A DNA stretch of 64,000 bases from Microbacterium oleivorans NBRC 103075 (GCF_001552475.1 NZ_BCRG01000012.1:60454-124453), one strand, 5' to 3'; positions 6,949 through 16,616 are shown, counted from the stretch's first letter. Translations and numbers: made by a program. Notes: generated by a model from the sequence alone, not told the origin.

Positions 6949-8178
6949 ATGGTCTTCGAAGGCTCGAGCGCCGCGATCTCCCATACCGGGAAGGTCCGCT
7001 CCAACAACCAGGACTCGGGCTTCTCGGGCTCGAACCTGTTCGTCGTCGCGGACGGCATGGGCGGTCACGCCGGCGGTGACATCGCCTCGAGCATCGCCGT
7101 CCACCACCTCGAAGGGCTCGACCATTCGTTCCCGACGCCCGCCGAGGCGGAGCGCGAACTGCGTGAAGCGATCGTGGATGCCGCGCACGTCCTCGTCGAC
7201 ACCGTCGCCGAGCGTCCGGAGCTGGCAGGCATGGGAACGACGGTCAGCGCCGTCCTCATGGTCGACGACTACGCCGTCATCGCCCACATCGGCGACTCGC
7301 GGGTCTACCTCTTCCGCGACGGTGTCTTCACGCAGATCACGACCGATCACACCTTCGTCCAGCGCCTCGTCGACTCAGGCCGCATCACGCCCGAAGAGGC
7401 GCGCTATCACCCGCGTCGCTCCGTCCTCATGCGCGTGCTCGGCGACATGGGCACCGATCCCGAGGTCGACGCGTTCATCATGCAGACCCAGCCGGGTGAC
7501 CGCTGGCTGATCTGCTCCGACGGTCTCTGCGGCGTCGTCGACGATGCGCAGAGCGCCAAGGTGCTCCGCCAGGACCTCGCCCCCGGCCGCACGGCCGACA
7601 TGCTGCTGAAGCTGGCGCTGGATGCCGGGGCCCCCGACAACGTGACGATCGTGCTCGTCGACGTGGGCGGCCGGCATCCGATGTACAGCGGAACCGCGAC
7701 CATCGTCGGCTCCGCCGCGACACCGAAGGGCATCGAGGTCCCCGTGGCACGGCCGGCGCGCACCGGCTGGTTCCAGACCGGACGCCAGGCGGCGAACGAG
7801 CCGAGCCACTTCGAGCCTGCGGCCGAGTACCTCGAGGAACTCATCGAAGAGGACCGCCGGCGGGCGCGTCGCCGCCGTGTGTGGTGGATCGTCGGCTTCA
7901 TCACGATCGTCGCGGTCATCGCGGCGGGTGTGTTCGCCGGCTACGCGTGGACGCAGACCCGCTACTTCGTCGGTCCCGACGACGACAGCGTCGTGATCTA
8001 CCGCGGCATCCAGCAGGACATCGGCCCGATCTCGCTGTCGACGCCCTTCGAGGACACGAACATCCTCCTCGCCGACCTCCCCGCCTACCAGCGGCAGGCG
8101 GTCGAGCAGACCATCTCCGCCCGATCGCTGTCAGATGCGGAAGCGATCGTCGACAACCTCCGCCAGGGGACCCCATGA
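6949..8178 (+). CDS. pstP: PstP: PP2C-type Ser/Thr protein phosphatase
   Basis: 409 residues. The PP2C catalytic domain (about 1-240) shows every metal and core motif: VRSNNQD, VADGMGGHAGGD, GTTVSAVL, HIGDSRVYLFRDG, DHTFVQRLV, WLICSDGLCG and DNVTIVLVD. A basic stretch (RRRARRRR) precedes a single membrane segment (about 310-332) and a short extracellular tail of about 75 residues. It reverses phosphorylation by the PknA and PknB kinases encoded downstream. The C terminus overlaps the next start by ATGA. Confidence 0.96.
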   Translation: MVFEGSSAAISHTGKVRSNNQDSGFSGSNLFVVADGMGGHAGGDIASSIAVHHLEGLDHSFPTPAEAERELREAIVDAAHVLVDTVAERPELAGMGTTVSAVLMVDDYAVIAHIGDSRVYLFRDGVFTQITTDHTFVQRLVDSGRITPEEARYHPRRSVLMRVLGDMGTDPEVDAFIMQTQPGDRWLICSDGLCGVVDDAQSAKVLRQDLAPGRTADMLLKLALDAGAPDNVTIVLVDVGGRHPMYSGTATIVGSAATPKGIEVPVARPARTGWFQTGRQAANEPSHFEPAAEYLEELIEEDRRRARRRRVWWIVGFITIVAVIAAGVFAGYAWTQTRYFVGPDDDSVVIYRGIQQDIGPISLSTPFEDTNILLADLPAYQRQAVEQTISARSLSDAEAIVDNLRQGTP

Positions 8179-9551
8179 CAGCCTCGGTAGAGACCGACAC
8201 CACGGTCATCAAGGCGCTTCGCAAACTGCGGATGCCGGCCACGCAGCGCAACCGCGAGCTCGGACTGCTTCTGTTCGCCACCGTCGTCACGACCGTCGCG
8301 GTCATGCTGGTCCAGCTCGGTACGCGCGGCGAGATCGACCCGACGTTCCTGTCGTACTGCGGCGGGCTCGCCGGCCTCGCCCTCGCCCTCCACATCGTGA
8401 CCCGCATCTGCGCCCGGGACGCCGACCCGTTCGTCCTGCCGATCGCCACCCTCCTCACCGGCCTCGGCATCGCGATGATCTACCGGTTGGACATCGCGAA
8501 GGACCGCATCGGGTGGGGATCGCTCGGTTCCCGCCAGCTCGTCTGGGCCGCGATCGCCATCACGGGGGCGATCCTCATCGTCATCTTCCTTCGCAACTAC
8601 CGTGTGCTGTTCCGCTACACCTACGTCTTCGGACTCAGCGGCATCCTGTTGCTCCTGCTGCCCTTCGTGCCGGGTCTCGGCATCAAGGCGGGCGCCGACG
8701 TGTGGGTGTCGATCGGCGGCGTGTTCTCGTTCCAGCCCGGTGAGCTCGCGAAGATCTGCCTCGCCGTCTTCTTCGCCGGCTACCTCGTCCGCACCCGAGA
8801 AGCGCTCAGTTCAGTCGGCACCCGATTCCTCGGGATCACCTGGCCGAAGGCCCGCCAGCTCGGTCCGCTCCTGATCATCTGGGGCGTTTCACTCGGCATC
8901 ATCGTGCTGCAGCGCGACCTGGGTACCGGCATCCTCATCTTCGGCATGTTCATCGCGATGCTCTACGTGGCGACGGGCAAGGCGAGCTGGGCGATTCTCG
9001 GCGTGCTCCTGGCCGCCGCGGGTGCCCTCGTCGCGTCGCAGATCCTGCCCTACGTCGGCTCCCGCTTCGCCAACTGGCTCGACGCGTTCAACCCCGAGTA
9101 CATGAACGGCAGCAGCTACCAGCTCGTCTCCGGCATCTTCGGTCTCGCCCATGGGGGACTCATCGGCACCGGGTGGGGCCTCGGCCGACCCGACCTCACC
9201 CCGCTCGCGCAGAACGATTACATCCTGCCCAGCCTCGGCGAGGAACTCGGCCTCGTCGGTGTCTTCGCGGTCCTCGCGCTGTACATGGTGTTCGTCAGCC
9301 GCGGCATCCGCATCGGCATCGCCGGTCAGGACGACTTCGGCAAGCTCCTCGCAACCGGCCTGTCGTTCACGCTCGCTCTGCAGGTGTTCATCATGGTCGG
9401 CGGTGTGACCCGCGTCATCCCGCTCACCGGTCTGACGATGCCGTTCCTCGCAGCAGGAGGGTCCTCGCTCATCGCGAACTTCCTCATCATCGCGATCCTG
9501 CTTCGGATCTCCGACGCGGTTCGCTCCAGGCCCCGGGTGGTGATCGGATGA
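8175..9551 (+). CDS. rodA: RodA/FtsW-family peptidoglycan glycosyltransferase (SEDS)
   Basis: 458 residues and about ten membrane segments. SEDS signatures are FSFQPGELAKICLAVFFAGY, LQRDLGTGILIFGMF, NDYILPSLGEELGLVG and PFLAAGGSSLIANF. These enzymes polymerise lipid II and pair with a class B penicillin-binding protein, here encoded immediately downstream (ATGA overlap). Position in the pstP-pbpA-pknA-pknB block matches mycobacterial rodA; automated labels often say FtsW. I favour RodA from synteny. Confidence 0.93.
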   Translation: MTASVETDTTVIKALRKLRMPATQRNRELGLLLFATVVTTVAVMLVQLGTRGEIDPTFLSYCGGLAGLALALHIVTRICARDADPFVLPIATLLTGLGIAMIYRLDIAKDRIGWGSLGSRQLVWAAIAITGAILIVIFLRNYRVLFRYTYVFGLSGILLLLLPFVPGLGIKAGADVWVSIGGVFSFQPGELAKICLAVFFAGYLVRTREALSSVGTRFLGITWPKARQLGPLLIIWGVSLGIIVLQRDLGTGILIFGMFIAMLYVATGKASWAILGVLLAAAGALVASQILPYVGSRFANWLDAFNPEYMNGSSYQLVSGIFGLAHGGLIGTGWGLGRPDLTPLAQNDYILPSLGEELGLVGVFAVLALYMVFVSRGIRIGIAGQDDFGKLLATGLSFTLALQVFIMVGGVTRVIPLTGLTMPFLAAGGSSLIANFLIIAILLRISDAVRSRPRVVIG

Positions 9552-11002
9552 CCAAGCAACTCCGCCGACTGAGCGTCGTCGTGCTCCTGATGTTCCTCAG
9601 TCTGTTCGCTGCGACGAGCGTGATCCAGGTCGCACTCGCCGGTCAGCTGAACGAGAATCCCGAAAACCGTCGCACTCTGTACGACTCGTACGAGGTGCAG
9701 CGCGGCACGGTCTACGCCGGCAGCACGGCGATCGCCTCGTCGGAGCCGAGTGACGACGTCTACAGCTGGATCCGCACGTATCCGGATGCCGAGATGTGGG
9801 CGCCCGTGACCGGGTTCATCAACCCCGTGCTCCGCTCTTCGACCGGACTCGAGTACGCGATGAACGCCGCTCTCGCCGGAACCGGCAGCCAGCAGTTCCT
9901 CACGCGCCTCGACCAGATCGTCAGCGGCCAGCCGCCGCGCGGATCGAACGTCCTCCTCTCGCTCGATCCGAAGCTGCAGAAGGTCGCCTACGACGCGCTC
10001 GACGGTCTCGAAGGCTCCGTGGTCGCTATGGAGCCCGACACCGGCCGCATCCTTGCAATGGCCACGAGCCCGAGCTACGACACGAATCTGCTCGCGTCGC
10101 ACAACAGTTCGGCGGTCAAGGAAGCCGACCAGAAGCTGCAGGACGACCCGCTGCGTCCCCTCACCAACCGGGCGACACGCGAGACCGAACCTCCGGGGTC
10201 GACCTTCAAGCTGGTCGTCGCCTCGGCAGCCCTGTCCTCGGGCAAGTACACGCCCGAGTCGACTTTCGACAACCCCGCGACATTCACACTCCCCGGTACC
10301 GACAACGTGTTGCACAACTTCGACCGCGGCACCTGCGGACCGGGCGAGAAGACGACGCTCGAGACCGCGCTACGACTGAGCTGCAACATCCCGATGGCCG
10401 AGCTCGCACTCGAACTCGGCACCGACGCGATCCGCGAGCAGGCGCAGAAGTTCGGGTTCAACTCGGGCTTCGAGATCCCTCTCGACGTGACCGCATCCAG
10501 CTACCCCGAGGGCTTCGACGCGCCCCAGACCGCACTGAGCGGCATCGGGCAGACCGATGTGCGCGCGACGCCCCTGCAGATGGCGATGGTCGCGGCGGGC
10601 ATCGCGAACGACGGCGTCGTCATGAACCCTCGCATGGTGGACCGGGTCGTCTCGCCGAATCTGACGGTGCAGGACGAGCCGGCCGACACCGAGTTCGGCC
10701 GCGCGGTCACCCCCGAGGTCGCCGAGACGATGACCAAGATGATGACGGGCAATGTCAAAAACGGCGCCGCCTCGGGTGCGAGAATAGATGGCGTCGACGT
10801 CGCCGGGAAGACCGGAACGGCGGAGCACAACCCGGGCGACCCGTACACGCTGTGGTTCACCGGGTTCGCGCCCGCTGAAGACCCCAAGGTGGTCGTCACG
10901 GTGATGGTGGAGAACGGTGGTGGGCTCGGCCAGAACGGAACGAGCAACGGGATCGCGGCCCCGATCGCGAAGAAAGTGATTGAGGCGGTGCTGAGCGAAT
11001 GA
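9548..11002 (+). CDS. pbpA: PbpA: class B penicillin-binding protein
   Basis: 484 residues. A short cytoplasmic start and one membrane anchor (about 9-30) precede a dimerisation region and a transpeptidase domain. The catalytic motifs are S218xxK (PPGSTFK), S278CN and K421TG (AGKTGTAE). It cross-links peptidoglycan strands made by its SEDS partner RodA; the mycobacterial homologue is needed for septation and is a kinase substrate. Overlaps both neighbours by four bases, so it is translationally coupled to rodA and pknA. Confidence 0.95.
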   Translation: MTKQLRRLSVVVLLMFLSLFAATSVIQVALAGQLNENPENRRTLYDSYEVQRGTVYAGSTAIASSEPSDDVYSWIRTYPDAEMWAPVTGFINPVLRSSTGLEYAMNAALAGTGSQQFLTRLDQIVSGQPPRGSNVLLSLDPKLQKVAYDALDGLEGSVVAMEPDTGRILAMATSPSYDTNLLASHNSSAVKEADQKLQDDPLRPLTNRATRETEPPGSTFKLVVASAALSSGKYTPESTFDNPATFTLPGTDNVLHNFDRGTCGPGEKTTLETALRLSCNIPMAELALELGTDAIREQAQKFGFNSGFEIPLDVTASSYPEGFDAPQTALSGIGQTDVRATPLQMAMVAAGIANDGVVMNPRMVDRVVSPNLTVQDEPADTEFGRAVTPEVAETMTKMMTGNVKNGAASGARIDGVDVAGKTGTAEHNPGDPYTLWFTGFAPAEDPKVVVTVMVENGGGLGQNGTSNGIAAPIAKKVIEAVLSE

Positions 11003-12867
11003 GACCGACGCAGGGTGTGAGCTTCGGCGGACGGTACGAACTGGACTCGCGGATCGCCATCGGCGGTATGGGCGAGGTCTGGGAGGCCACCGACCACGTC
11101 ATCGGCCGTACGGTCGCGATCAAGATCCTCAAAGACGAGTACATGGGCGACCCCGGGTTCCTCGAGCGCTTCCGCGCCGAGGCCCGTCACGCCGCACTCG
11201 TCAACCACGAGGGAATCGCCAGCGTCTTCGATTACGGCGAGGAGAACGGCTCCGCCTTCCTCGTCATGGAACTCGTTCCCGGTGAAGCCCTGTCGACGGT
11301 CCTCGAGCGCGAGGGCGCTCTGTCGACCGACAAGACGCTCGACATCGTGGCGCAGACGGCGTCTGCTCTGCAGGCGGCGCACGCTGCCGGTCTCGTCCAC
11401 CGCGACATCAAACCCGGCAACCTGCTGATCACGCCCGACGGTCGCGTGAAGATCACCGACTTCGGCATCGCCCGCATCGCCGACCAGGTGCCCCTGACGG
11501 CGACCGGCCAGGTGATGGGAACGGTCCAGTACCTCTCGCCTGAGCAGGCCTCGGGACACGCGGCATCCCCCTCGACCGACATCTACTCGCTCGGCATCGT
11601 CGCGTACGAGCTGCTCGCAGGACGTCGCCCCTTCACGGGCGAATCGCAGGTAGCGATCGCGATGGCGCAGATCAACGACACGCCTCCGCCGCTTCCCGAC
11701 ACCGTGTCGGAGCCGGTGCAGCGCCTCGTGATGAGCATGATCGCGAAGAAGCCCGACGACCGGCCCGCGTCGACCTCTGCCGTGGCTCGCGCCGCCGGCG
11801 CCCTCCGCCGCGGTGACGTGGCAGGGGCGGCTGCGATCGTTCCGGCGATCGCCGGGGCCGCGTCGTCCGACGCGTTCACGCAGCTGCTCACCTCGAACAC
11901 GGGGTCGGATGCCACGACGCGGCTCCTCCCCTCCGGTGCCGCCGCTGCGGCCGGGGCTGGAGCGGGCGTCGGTGTCGGCACCGGTACCGCTGCCCTGTCG
12001 ACCGAGCAGGCGGTGGGCGATCAGCCCGCCAAGAAGAAGCGGAGCCCGTGGACGTGGCCGCTGGTGGCGCTCATCGCGCTGCTCGCGATCGTCCTCATCG
12101 GCGCCGTGATCGCTCTGGTCCTGCCGAAGGACGCCGGCAACACGACCCCGCCGACCGCGAGCAGCCCGCCGCCCAGCTCGAGCGCGCCGCCGGCCTCCTC
12201 GGCCGCGCCGACTCCGAGTACGCCTCCCGCCGAGACCCGGGGCAACCCCGCTTCGCTCAAGCTCGAGGGCAAGACCTGCGACGAGGCGACGAAGATCCTG
12301 AACGACAACGACTTCGAGAACGTCGTGTGCTCCGACGGGGACGCTGCGCCGACGGACGACCAGGTCGGCACGGTCTACCGGGTGAATCCGACCGGCAACG
12401 TCGAATTCACCAGCCCGGTCACGCTCACCGTGTACACCGAGACCGCGCCCATGGCGACGCCCGCAGCACCCTCCATCCAGGGTGGCAACGCCGACGGAAC
12501 CGTGACGGCGGGCTCGACCGTTCGGATCATGTGGGACAGCTACACCTGCCCCGCCGGTGCGCCCCAGGCGACCAGTTACACGATGACCTTGTCCGGTGGA
12601 CGTTTTGAAGGAAACGGCGAGACCACGGCGAGCTTCGGCATCAACGAACGCCCGCAGAATGTCCTCGTCGATCCCATCGAGGAGAGCCAGGCGCTGTCGG
12701 TGACCTACACGGTGACCTGCAACGGCGACAACACCGAGCGCGTCTCGGGAGAGTCGGCCGAGGCTGCGGCATCCATCACCCCGGCGCAGGAAGAGACGCC
12801 TCCGGCTGACGGCGGCACCGACGACGGGGGCTCCGACAACGGCGGGGGCGACGGCACCCAGGGCTGA
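10999..12867 (+). CDS. pknA: PknA-position Ser/Thr kinase with an unusual extracellular sensor
   Basis: 622 residues. The Hanks-type kinase domain (about 12-270) has glycine loop [10 protein letters not shown]42 in VAIKIL, HRD D136 and DFG D154, and is therefore active-type. An Ala/Gly-rich juxtamembrane stretch leads to a membrane segment (about 350-373) and a Pro/Ser/Thr-rich linker. The outside part has one PASTA-like unit (about 415-480, beginning [20 protein letters not shown]), then a beta-rich immunoglobulin/FN3-like domain with paired cysteines (about 490-600), then an Asp/Gly-rich tail. Mycobacterial PknA has a short extracellular end and no PASTA, so the sensor differs. Gene order supports the name. 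Confidence 0.92.
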   Translation: MRPTQGVSFGGRYELDSRIAIGGMGEVWEATDHVIGRTVAIKILKDEYMGDPGFLERFRAEARHAALVNHEGIASVFDYGEENGSAFLVMELVPGEALSTVLEREGALSTDKTLDIVAQTASALQAAHAAGLVHRDIKPGNLLITPDGRVKITDFGIARIADQVPLTATGQVMGTVQYLSPEQASGHAASPSTDIYSLGIVAYELLAGRRPFTGESQVAIAMAQINDTPPPLPDTVSEPVQRLVMSMIAKKPDDRPASTSAVARAAGALRRGDVAGAAAIVPAIAGAASSDAFTQLLTSNTGSDATTRLLPSGAAAAAGAGAGVGVGTGTAALSTEQAVGDQPAKKKRSPWTWPLVALIALLAIVLIGAVIALVLPKDAGNTTPPTASSPPPSSSAPPASSAAPTPSTPPAETRGNPASLKLEGKTCDEATKILNDNDFENVVCSDGDAAPTDDQVGTVYRVNPTGNVEFTSPVTLTVYTETAPMATPAAPSIQGGNADGTVTAGSTVRIMWDSYTCPAGAPQATSYTMTLSGGRFEGNGETTASFGINERPQNVLVDPIEESQALSVTYTVTCNGDNTERVSGESAEAAASITPAQEETPPADGGTDDGGSDNGGGDGTQG

Positions 12868-12937
12868 TCGCAGGGGCTTTCAGCAGGCTTTCGAGCGCGG
12901 TCGGTTAGGCTGTCCGGGTTCCACTCCGGGGAGTAAT

Positions 12938-14653
12938 GTGTCCGTTCAGTCACGCGTGCTATCGGGCCGCTACCGTGTCGATGACCTCATCGGCCGGGGC
13001 GGCATGGCTTCGGTGTACCGCGGGCAGGACCTGACACTCAACCGCCCGGTCGCGATCAAGATCCTCGAGGCCGATCTGGCCGCCGACGGTGCGTTCCGCA
13101 CCCGATTCCGCCTCGAGGCGCAGTCGGCGTCGCGCATGTCGCACCCCGCGATCGTCCGGGTGTACGACGCCGGCGAGGAGACCCGGACGGATGCCGCGGG
13201 CAACCCGCACCCCGAGCCGTACATCGTCATGGAGCTCGTCACCGGGCGCCTGCTTAAGGACATCATCGGCGAGGGCCCAGTTCCGCTCGAAGACGCGCTG
13301 CGGTACACCGACGGCATCCTCGAGGCTCTCGAGTACTCGCACCGCGCCGGTGTCGTGCACCGCGACATCAAGCCCGGCAACGTCATGGTGACGGATGCCG
13401 GTCAGGTGAAGGTCATGGACTTCGGCATCGCCCGCGCGGTGTCCGATTCGTCGTCGACGGTCGCCGAGACCACCGCGATCATCGGTACCGCCTCGTACTT
13501 CTCGCCCGAGATGGCCAAGGGTGACCCGGTCGACGCGCGCGCCGACATCTACTCGGCGGGCATCGTGATGTACGAGCTCCTCACCGGACAGCCGCCGTTC
13601 CGCGGCGAGAACCCGATCGCCGTCGCCTACCAGCACGTGTCCGAGGCGCCGGTTCCGCCGTCCGAGGTCGTCGAAACCTCGCCGCGTTCGCTCGACGCCC
13701 TGGTCCTGCGCGCCCTGGCGAAGGACCCGTTCCAGCGCCCGCAGACGGCTGTCGCCTTCCGCGACGCCCTCGCCGCCACGACCGGTCGGAAGGCCCCGAG
13801 CAAACGCCGGGTCGAGTCGCTCAGCAATGAGCTGTACGGACCCGACCCCAAGGCTGCTGCCGAGACCGCTCGATCGCTCCGCCAGCTCACGAGCGACGAC
13901 ACCATGCGCCGCACCCAGGCCGGTCCGCCGGTCGCCTGGGTCTGGGCGGGAATCGCCATGCTCGCGGTCCTGCTGGTCTCGGTCTTCATCTGGGTGAACA
14001 CCATCCGTCCGGAGGAAGGCTCGGTCACTCCCAACGCGCTCACCGTCCCCGACGTCGTCACCATGACCTGGGATCGCGCCGAACAGGTCCTCGGCACGTC
14101 CAAGCTGCAGGCTCAGGAGGTCGACGAGACGAGCGCCGACGTTCCCGAGGGCGCCGTCGTCCGCACCGACCCCGCCGCGGGGACCACGGTCGCGCCTGGC
14201 GACCAGGTGACCGTTTACGTCTCGAAGGGCGTCGAGAAGGCGACGGTTCCAACCCTCGCGAACCTCACCGTGGCAGAGGTGACGACCGCGCTCGACCAGG
14301 CGGGTCTGACACTCGGTTCGGTCACACGGCGGAACGACCCGAAGCTCGCCGCCGATGTCGTGATCAGTGGCTCCGTCAACGGTGCGCCGGTGACCGATGG
14401 GGAAGAACTCCCGAAGGGCACGTCGATCGACCTCGTCGTCGCGACGGGTACCGTCACGGTCGAGGACTTCGCTCTGAACTACACGGTCGACAAGGCGGTC
14501 GAGATCCTGAAGTCGGACGAGTACGGCCTCAACCCGGTCGTCGAGGAGGACCCGTCGTGCCCCGCCACGGATCCGCGCATGGTGAAGGTGCAGTCTTCGA
14601 TCGGTGAGGTGCCGGTCGGTTCCGACATCACTCTGACCACGTGCAGCGGCTGA
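12938..14653 (+). CDS. pknB: PknB: PASTA-domain Ser/Thr protein kinase
   Basis: 571 residues. The kinase domain (about 12-275) has IGRGGMASVYRG, K41, HRD D143 and DFG D161, and an activation loop rich in Ser/Thr (SSSTVAETTAIIGTASY). One membrane segment (about 331-353) is followed by three PASTA repeats (about 365-430, 432-500 and 502-571) that bind muropeptides or lipid II. It controls cell-wall synthesis and division together with FhaA/FhaB and PstP. GTG start; GGGGAG lies five bases upstream and a TAGGCT -10-like hexamer at 12906. A 70-base gap separates it from pknA, so it may have its own promoter. Confidence 0.96.
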   Translation: MSVQSRVLSGRYRVDDLIGRGGMASVYRGQDLTLNRPVAIKILEADLAADGAFRTRFRLEAQSASRMSHPAIVRVYDAGEETRTDAAGNPHPEPYIVMELVTGRLLKDIIGEGPVPLEDALRYTDGILEALEYSHRAGVVHRDIKPGNVMVTDAGQVKVMDFGIARAVSDSSSTVAETTAIIGTASYFSPEMAKGDPVDARADIYSAGIVMYELLTGQPPFRGENPIAVAYQHVSEAPVPPSEVVETSPRSLDALVLRALAKDPFQRPQTAVAFRDALAATTGRKAPSKRRVESLSNELYGPDPKAAAETARSLRQLTSDDTMRRTQAGPPVAWVWAGIAMLAVLLVSVFIWVNTIRPEEGSVTPNALTVPDVVTMTWDRAEQVLGTSKLQAQEVDETSADVPEGAVVRTDPAAGTTVAPGDQVTVYVSKGVEKATVPTLANLTVAEVTTALDQAGLTLGSVTRRNDPKLAADVVISGSVNGAPVTDGEELPKGTSIDLVVATGTVTVEDFALNYTVDKAVEILKSDEYGLNPVVEEDPSCPATDPRMVKVQSSIGEVPVGSDITLTTCSG

Positions 14654-14663
14654 TCCTCCGGAG

Positions 14664-15302
14664 TCAGCCGACCGAGCGGTGGGGTGACAGTTCCGCGCCT
14701 CGCGTCGCGGCATCCGTCATTCCGATGCCCTGCAGCCAGGTGCCGAGCAGGAGATAGCCGCCCTCGGTGAGGACGCTCTCGGGGTGGAACTGCACACCCT
14801 CGATCGGCAGCGACCGGTGCGCGAGTCCCATCACGGTTCCCGACTCGGTCCACGCGGTCACCGCGAGCTCCGGCGGGATCGACTCCCGCGACACCGCGAG
14901 CGAGTGATAGCGCGTGGCGGTGAACGGCCGCGGCAGCCCGGCGAAGACACCCTCACCGTCGTGATGGACGGGCGACGTCCGCCCGTGCATGAGATCCGCG
15001 GCGTGCGACACCACCCCGCCGAAGGCCACCGCGATCGCCTGGTGTCCGAGGCACACACCGAGGAGGGGCGTCGCCGATGCCGCGCACCTCCGCACGATCT
15101 CGATCGACGCGCCGGCGTCCTCCGGCGTCCCTGGCCCCGGGGAGACGAGCACAGCGTCGACGGAACCGATGCGGTCGAGCGCGTCAGCGGCATCCGATTC
15201 GACCATGTCGACCTGCGCACCGAGCTCGACGAGGTAGCCGATCAGGGTGTGGACGAAGCTGTCGTGATTGTCGACGACGAGGACACGGATGCCGTCGGTC
15301 AC
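14664..15302 (-). CDS. pabA: Glutamine amidotransferase, component II of aminodeoxychorismate or anthranilate synthase
   Basis: 212 residues, class I glutamine amidotransferase. The nucleophile is C84 in LLGVCLGHQ; the triad is completed by His and Glu in GVQFHPES; VSPGPGTPEDAG is the oxyanion strand. It supplies ammonia to a chorismate-using partner (PabB or TrpE), neither of which is in the window. The same gene at this locus in mycobacteria is annotated trpG but may serve folate; the sequence alone does not separate the two. GTG start overlapping the stop of a 55-residue membrane protein. Confidence 0.85.
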   Translation of the reverse strand: MTDGIRVLVVDNHDSFVHTLIGYLVELGAQVDMVESDAADALDRIGSVDAVLVSPGPGTPEDAGASIEIVRRCAASATPLLGVCLGHQAIAVAFGGVVSHAADLMHGRTSPVHHDGEGVFAGLPRPFTATRYHSLAVSRESIPPELAVTAWTESGTVMGLAHRSLPIEGVQFHPESVLTEGGYLLLGTWLQGIGMTDAATRGAELSPHRSVG

Positions 15303-15466
15303 CCGCCGCCGCCGATAGTGGACTCCTCACTCGGCCATACCGTCTGGAAGACCCACGGGAAGGCGTAGAAGTACAAGAGGTACAGGATGACGGCCGCGAG
15401 GACGAGGAGGATCAGGACGCGGACCCACCACGGTCCCGGGAGCACCCGCCAGAGTGCTGCGTACAT
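15299..15466 (-). CDS. 55-residue single-span membrane protein between sortase and pabA
   Basis: A short gene overlapping both neighbours by four bases: its ATG sits in the sortase stop and its TGA overlaps the GTG of pabA. The product begins MYAALWRVLPGPWWVRVL, has one long hydrophobic segment (about 17-36, VLILLVLAAVILYLLYFYAF) and ends in a Gly run. No domain is recognised. The exact overlaps and clean frame argue that it is real. A role with the sortase is possible but unproven. Confidence 0.75.
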   Translation of the reverse strand: MYAALWRVLPGPWWVRVLILLVLAAVILYLLYFYAFPWVFQTVWPSEESTIGGGG

Positions 15467-16251
15467 CAGGCGCCCACCCCGCCGGTCAACGACGCGGGCG
15501 GACCATCGGCGGTCGGGGTGAACTCGTCGAACACGGCGTAAGCGATGATGCGCTCCAGGGAGTTCAGCTTCGGCGCGCAGCTCGTCAGAGTCAGGTAGCG
15601 GCCGTTCGCGGCGACGCCCTCCTCGTTGGGTACGGGAAGCAGCACCTGGATCTGGGTGTCCTGCACGTACTCGAGCGAACGGAAGCGGTAGGTGTACCAG
15701 CCGGCCTTCGTCTGGATGACGATGGCGTCGCCGATTACCAGGCGGTCGATGGGGTCGAAGGGGGCGCCCGACGTCCAGCGGTGCGCCGCATACACGGTGT
15801 TGCCGACCGCGCCGGGCATGCTGGTGTCGGGGTAGTGCCCGATCTCGCCGCGATCGAGGATGTCGGGGCGGGAGATGCCGGAGGCGATCTTGAACTGCCA
15901 GTCCGCGCCGAAGCGGGGCACCTTCATGATTCCGAAGACGGCCGCGTGCTTCTGATCACCCAAGACGGGGATGACGGGCTCGTCGTTCGGAGCCGGGGTC
16001 GCCGGAGGGGATGCTTCGGGCTGGTCGTCGTTCTCATTCGCCCACTGATCGGCCAACGCCTGAGCCGCGGCGTGCTGCTCGCCCTGCACGATGGCGTCGC
16101 CGATCCACGTGTGCCAGGACACGTAGAGGAGCATCACCACCCCGACGGTCAGCAGGATCTCGCCCATCACACTGAGGACGGTGGCGCGGCGACGAGGGCG
16201 GGGTCGACGCGAGCGTCGAGTCTGCTGCTCCGTGCGCGAGGAGTCGGTCAC
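15466..16251 (-). CDS. srtE: Class E sortase
   Basis: 261 residues. A basic N terminus and one membrane anchor (about 26-46) are followed by an acidic/Pro-rich stalk and the sortase beta-barrel. Catalytic residues are H157 (YAAHRW), C225 (YLTLTSCAPKLN) and R234 (SLERII), the class E arrangement. Class E enzymes of high-GC Gram-positives join proteins bearing an LAxTG motif to peptidoglycan (family knowledge). A candidate substrate with LAQTG lies at the far end of this window. The gene is divergent from crgA, and both look leaderless. Confidence 0.92.
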   Translation of the reverse strand: MTDSSRTEQQTRRSRRPRPRRRATVLSVMGEILLTVGVVMLLYVSWHTWIGDAIVQGEQHAAAQALADQWANENDDQPEASPPATPAPNDEPVIPVLGDQKHAAVFGIMKVPRFGADWQFKIASGISRPDILDRGEIGHYPDTSMPGAVGNTVYAAHRWTSGAPFDPIDRLVIGDAIVIQTKAGWYTYRFRSLEYVQDTQIQVLLPVPNEEGVAANGRYLTLTSCAPKLNSLERIIAYAVFDEFTPTADGPPASLTGGVGA

Positions 16252-16257
16252 GATCGG

Positions 16258-16263
16258 AGTTTA
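16258..16263 (-). promoter_or_regulatory. -10 element TAAACT of the leaderless sortase gene
   Basis: TAAACT on the minus strand ends six bases before the GTG start. Confidence 0.5.
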
Positions 16264-16293
16264 GCCAGCGAAGGCTGAATCGAGGCTGGCAGG

Positions 16294-16299
16294 TAGACT
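16294..16299 (+). promoter_or_regulatory. -10 element TAGACT of leaderless crgA
   Basis: TAGACT is followed by seven bases and then the crgA ATG; there is no ribosome binding site. It is divergent from the sortase promoter 30 bases away. Confidence 0.55.
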
Positions 16300-16306
16300 T
16301 CTCCGC

Positions 16307-16543
16307 ATGGCACGCGGAGACAACGACGAGGACCGTCTGGTTCAGCCCGAGGGCGAAGCCGCCCCGAACCCGGTCTGGTTCAAGCCGATCATGATCGGTC
16401 TGATGCTCATCGGACTCGTCTGGATCATCGTGTTCTACCTGAGCGGCCAGGCTTTCCCGATTCCCGACATCGGCCCCTGGAACCTCGCGATCGGTTTCGG
16501 CATCGCCTTCGTCGGGTTCTTGATGACCACGCGCTGGCGCTGA
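16307..16543 (+). CDS. crgA: CrgA: small division protein
   Basis: 78 residues: a hydrophilic acidic N terminus (about 1-22) followed by two membrane segments (about 27-47 and 57-74) and the ending TTRWR. Length, topology and the PVWFKPIMIGLMLIG stretch match actinobacterial CrgA, a septal protein that interacts with FtsZ, FtsQ, FtsI and PbpA. Its place beside the kinase block matches Mycobacterium (Rv0011c). It is convergent with the rhomboid gene across a terminator. Confidence 0.93.
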   Translation: MARGDNDEDRLVQPEGEAAPNPVWFKPIMIGLMLIGLVWIIVFYLSGQAFPIPDIGPWNLAIGFGIAFVGFLMTTRWR

Positions 16544-16579
16544 GCCGAGGCATCCCCCCGAACGGAATTACACCGGTGT

Positions 16580-16606
16580 GATTCATCCCCAGGCTGGGGA
16601 TGAATC
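16580..16606. terminator. Perfect 12-bp hairpin between convergent crgA and rhomboid genes
   Basis: GATTCATCCCCA and its exact complement flank the loop GGC. It lies between the ends of two convergent genes and could serve both, although neither side has a strong T-run. Confidence 0.65.
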
Positions 16607-16615
16607 TGTGGATAA
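16607..16615 (-). other. Perfect DnaA box next to the crgA terminator
   Basis: TGTGGATAA (TTATCCACA on the minus strand) directly abuts the hairpin and ends one base before the rhomboid stop codon. It matches the consensus exactly and lies about 12.6 kb from oriC. Confidence 0.5.
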
Positions 16616-16616
16616 C

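Noticed and set aside
8175..9551. Naming this SEDS gene ftsW
   Set aside because: The position between pstP and pbpA matches rodA in related genomes; motifs alone do not separate the two families.
12959..14713. A long minus-strand frame opposite pknB
   Set aside because: pknB has all kinase and PASTA motifs on the plus strand; the antisense protein is low-complexity Arg/Asp/Gly.
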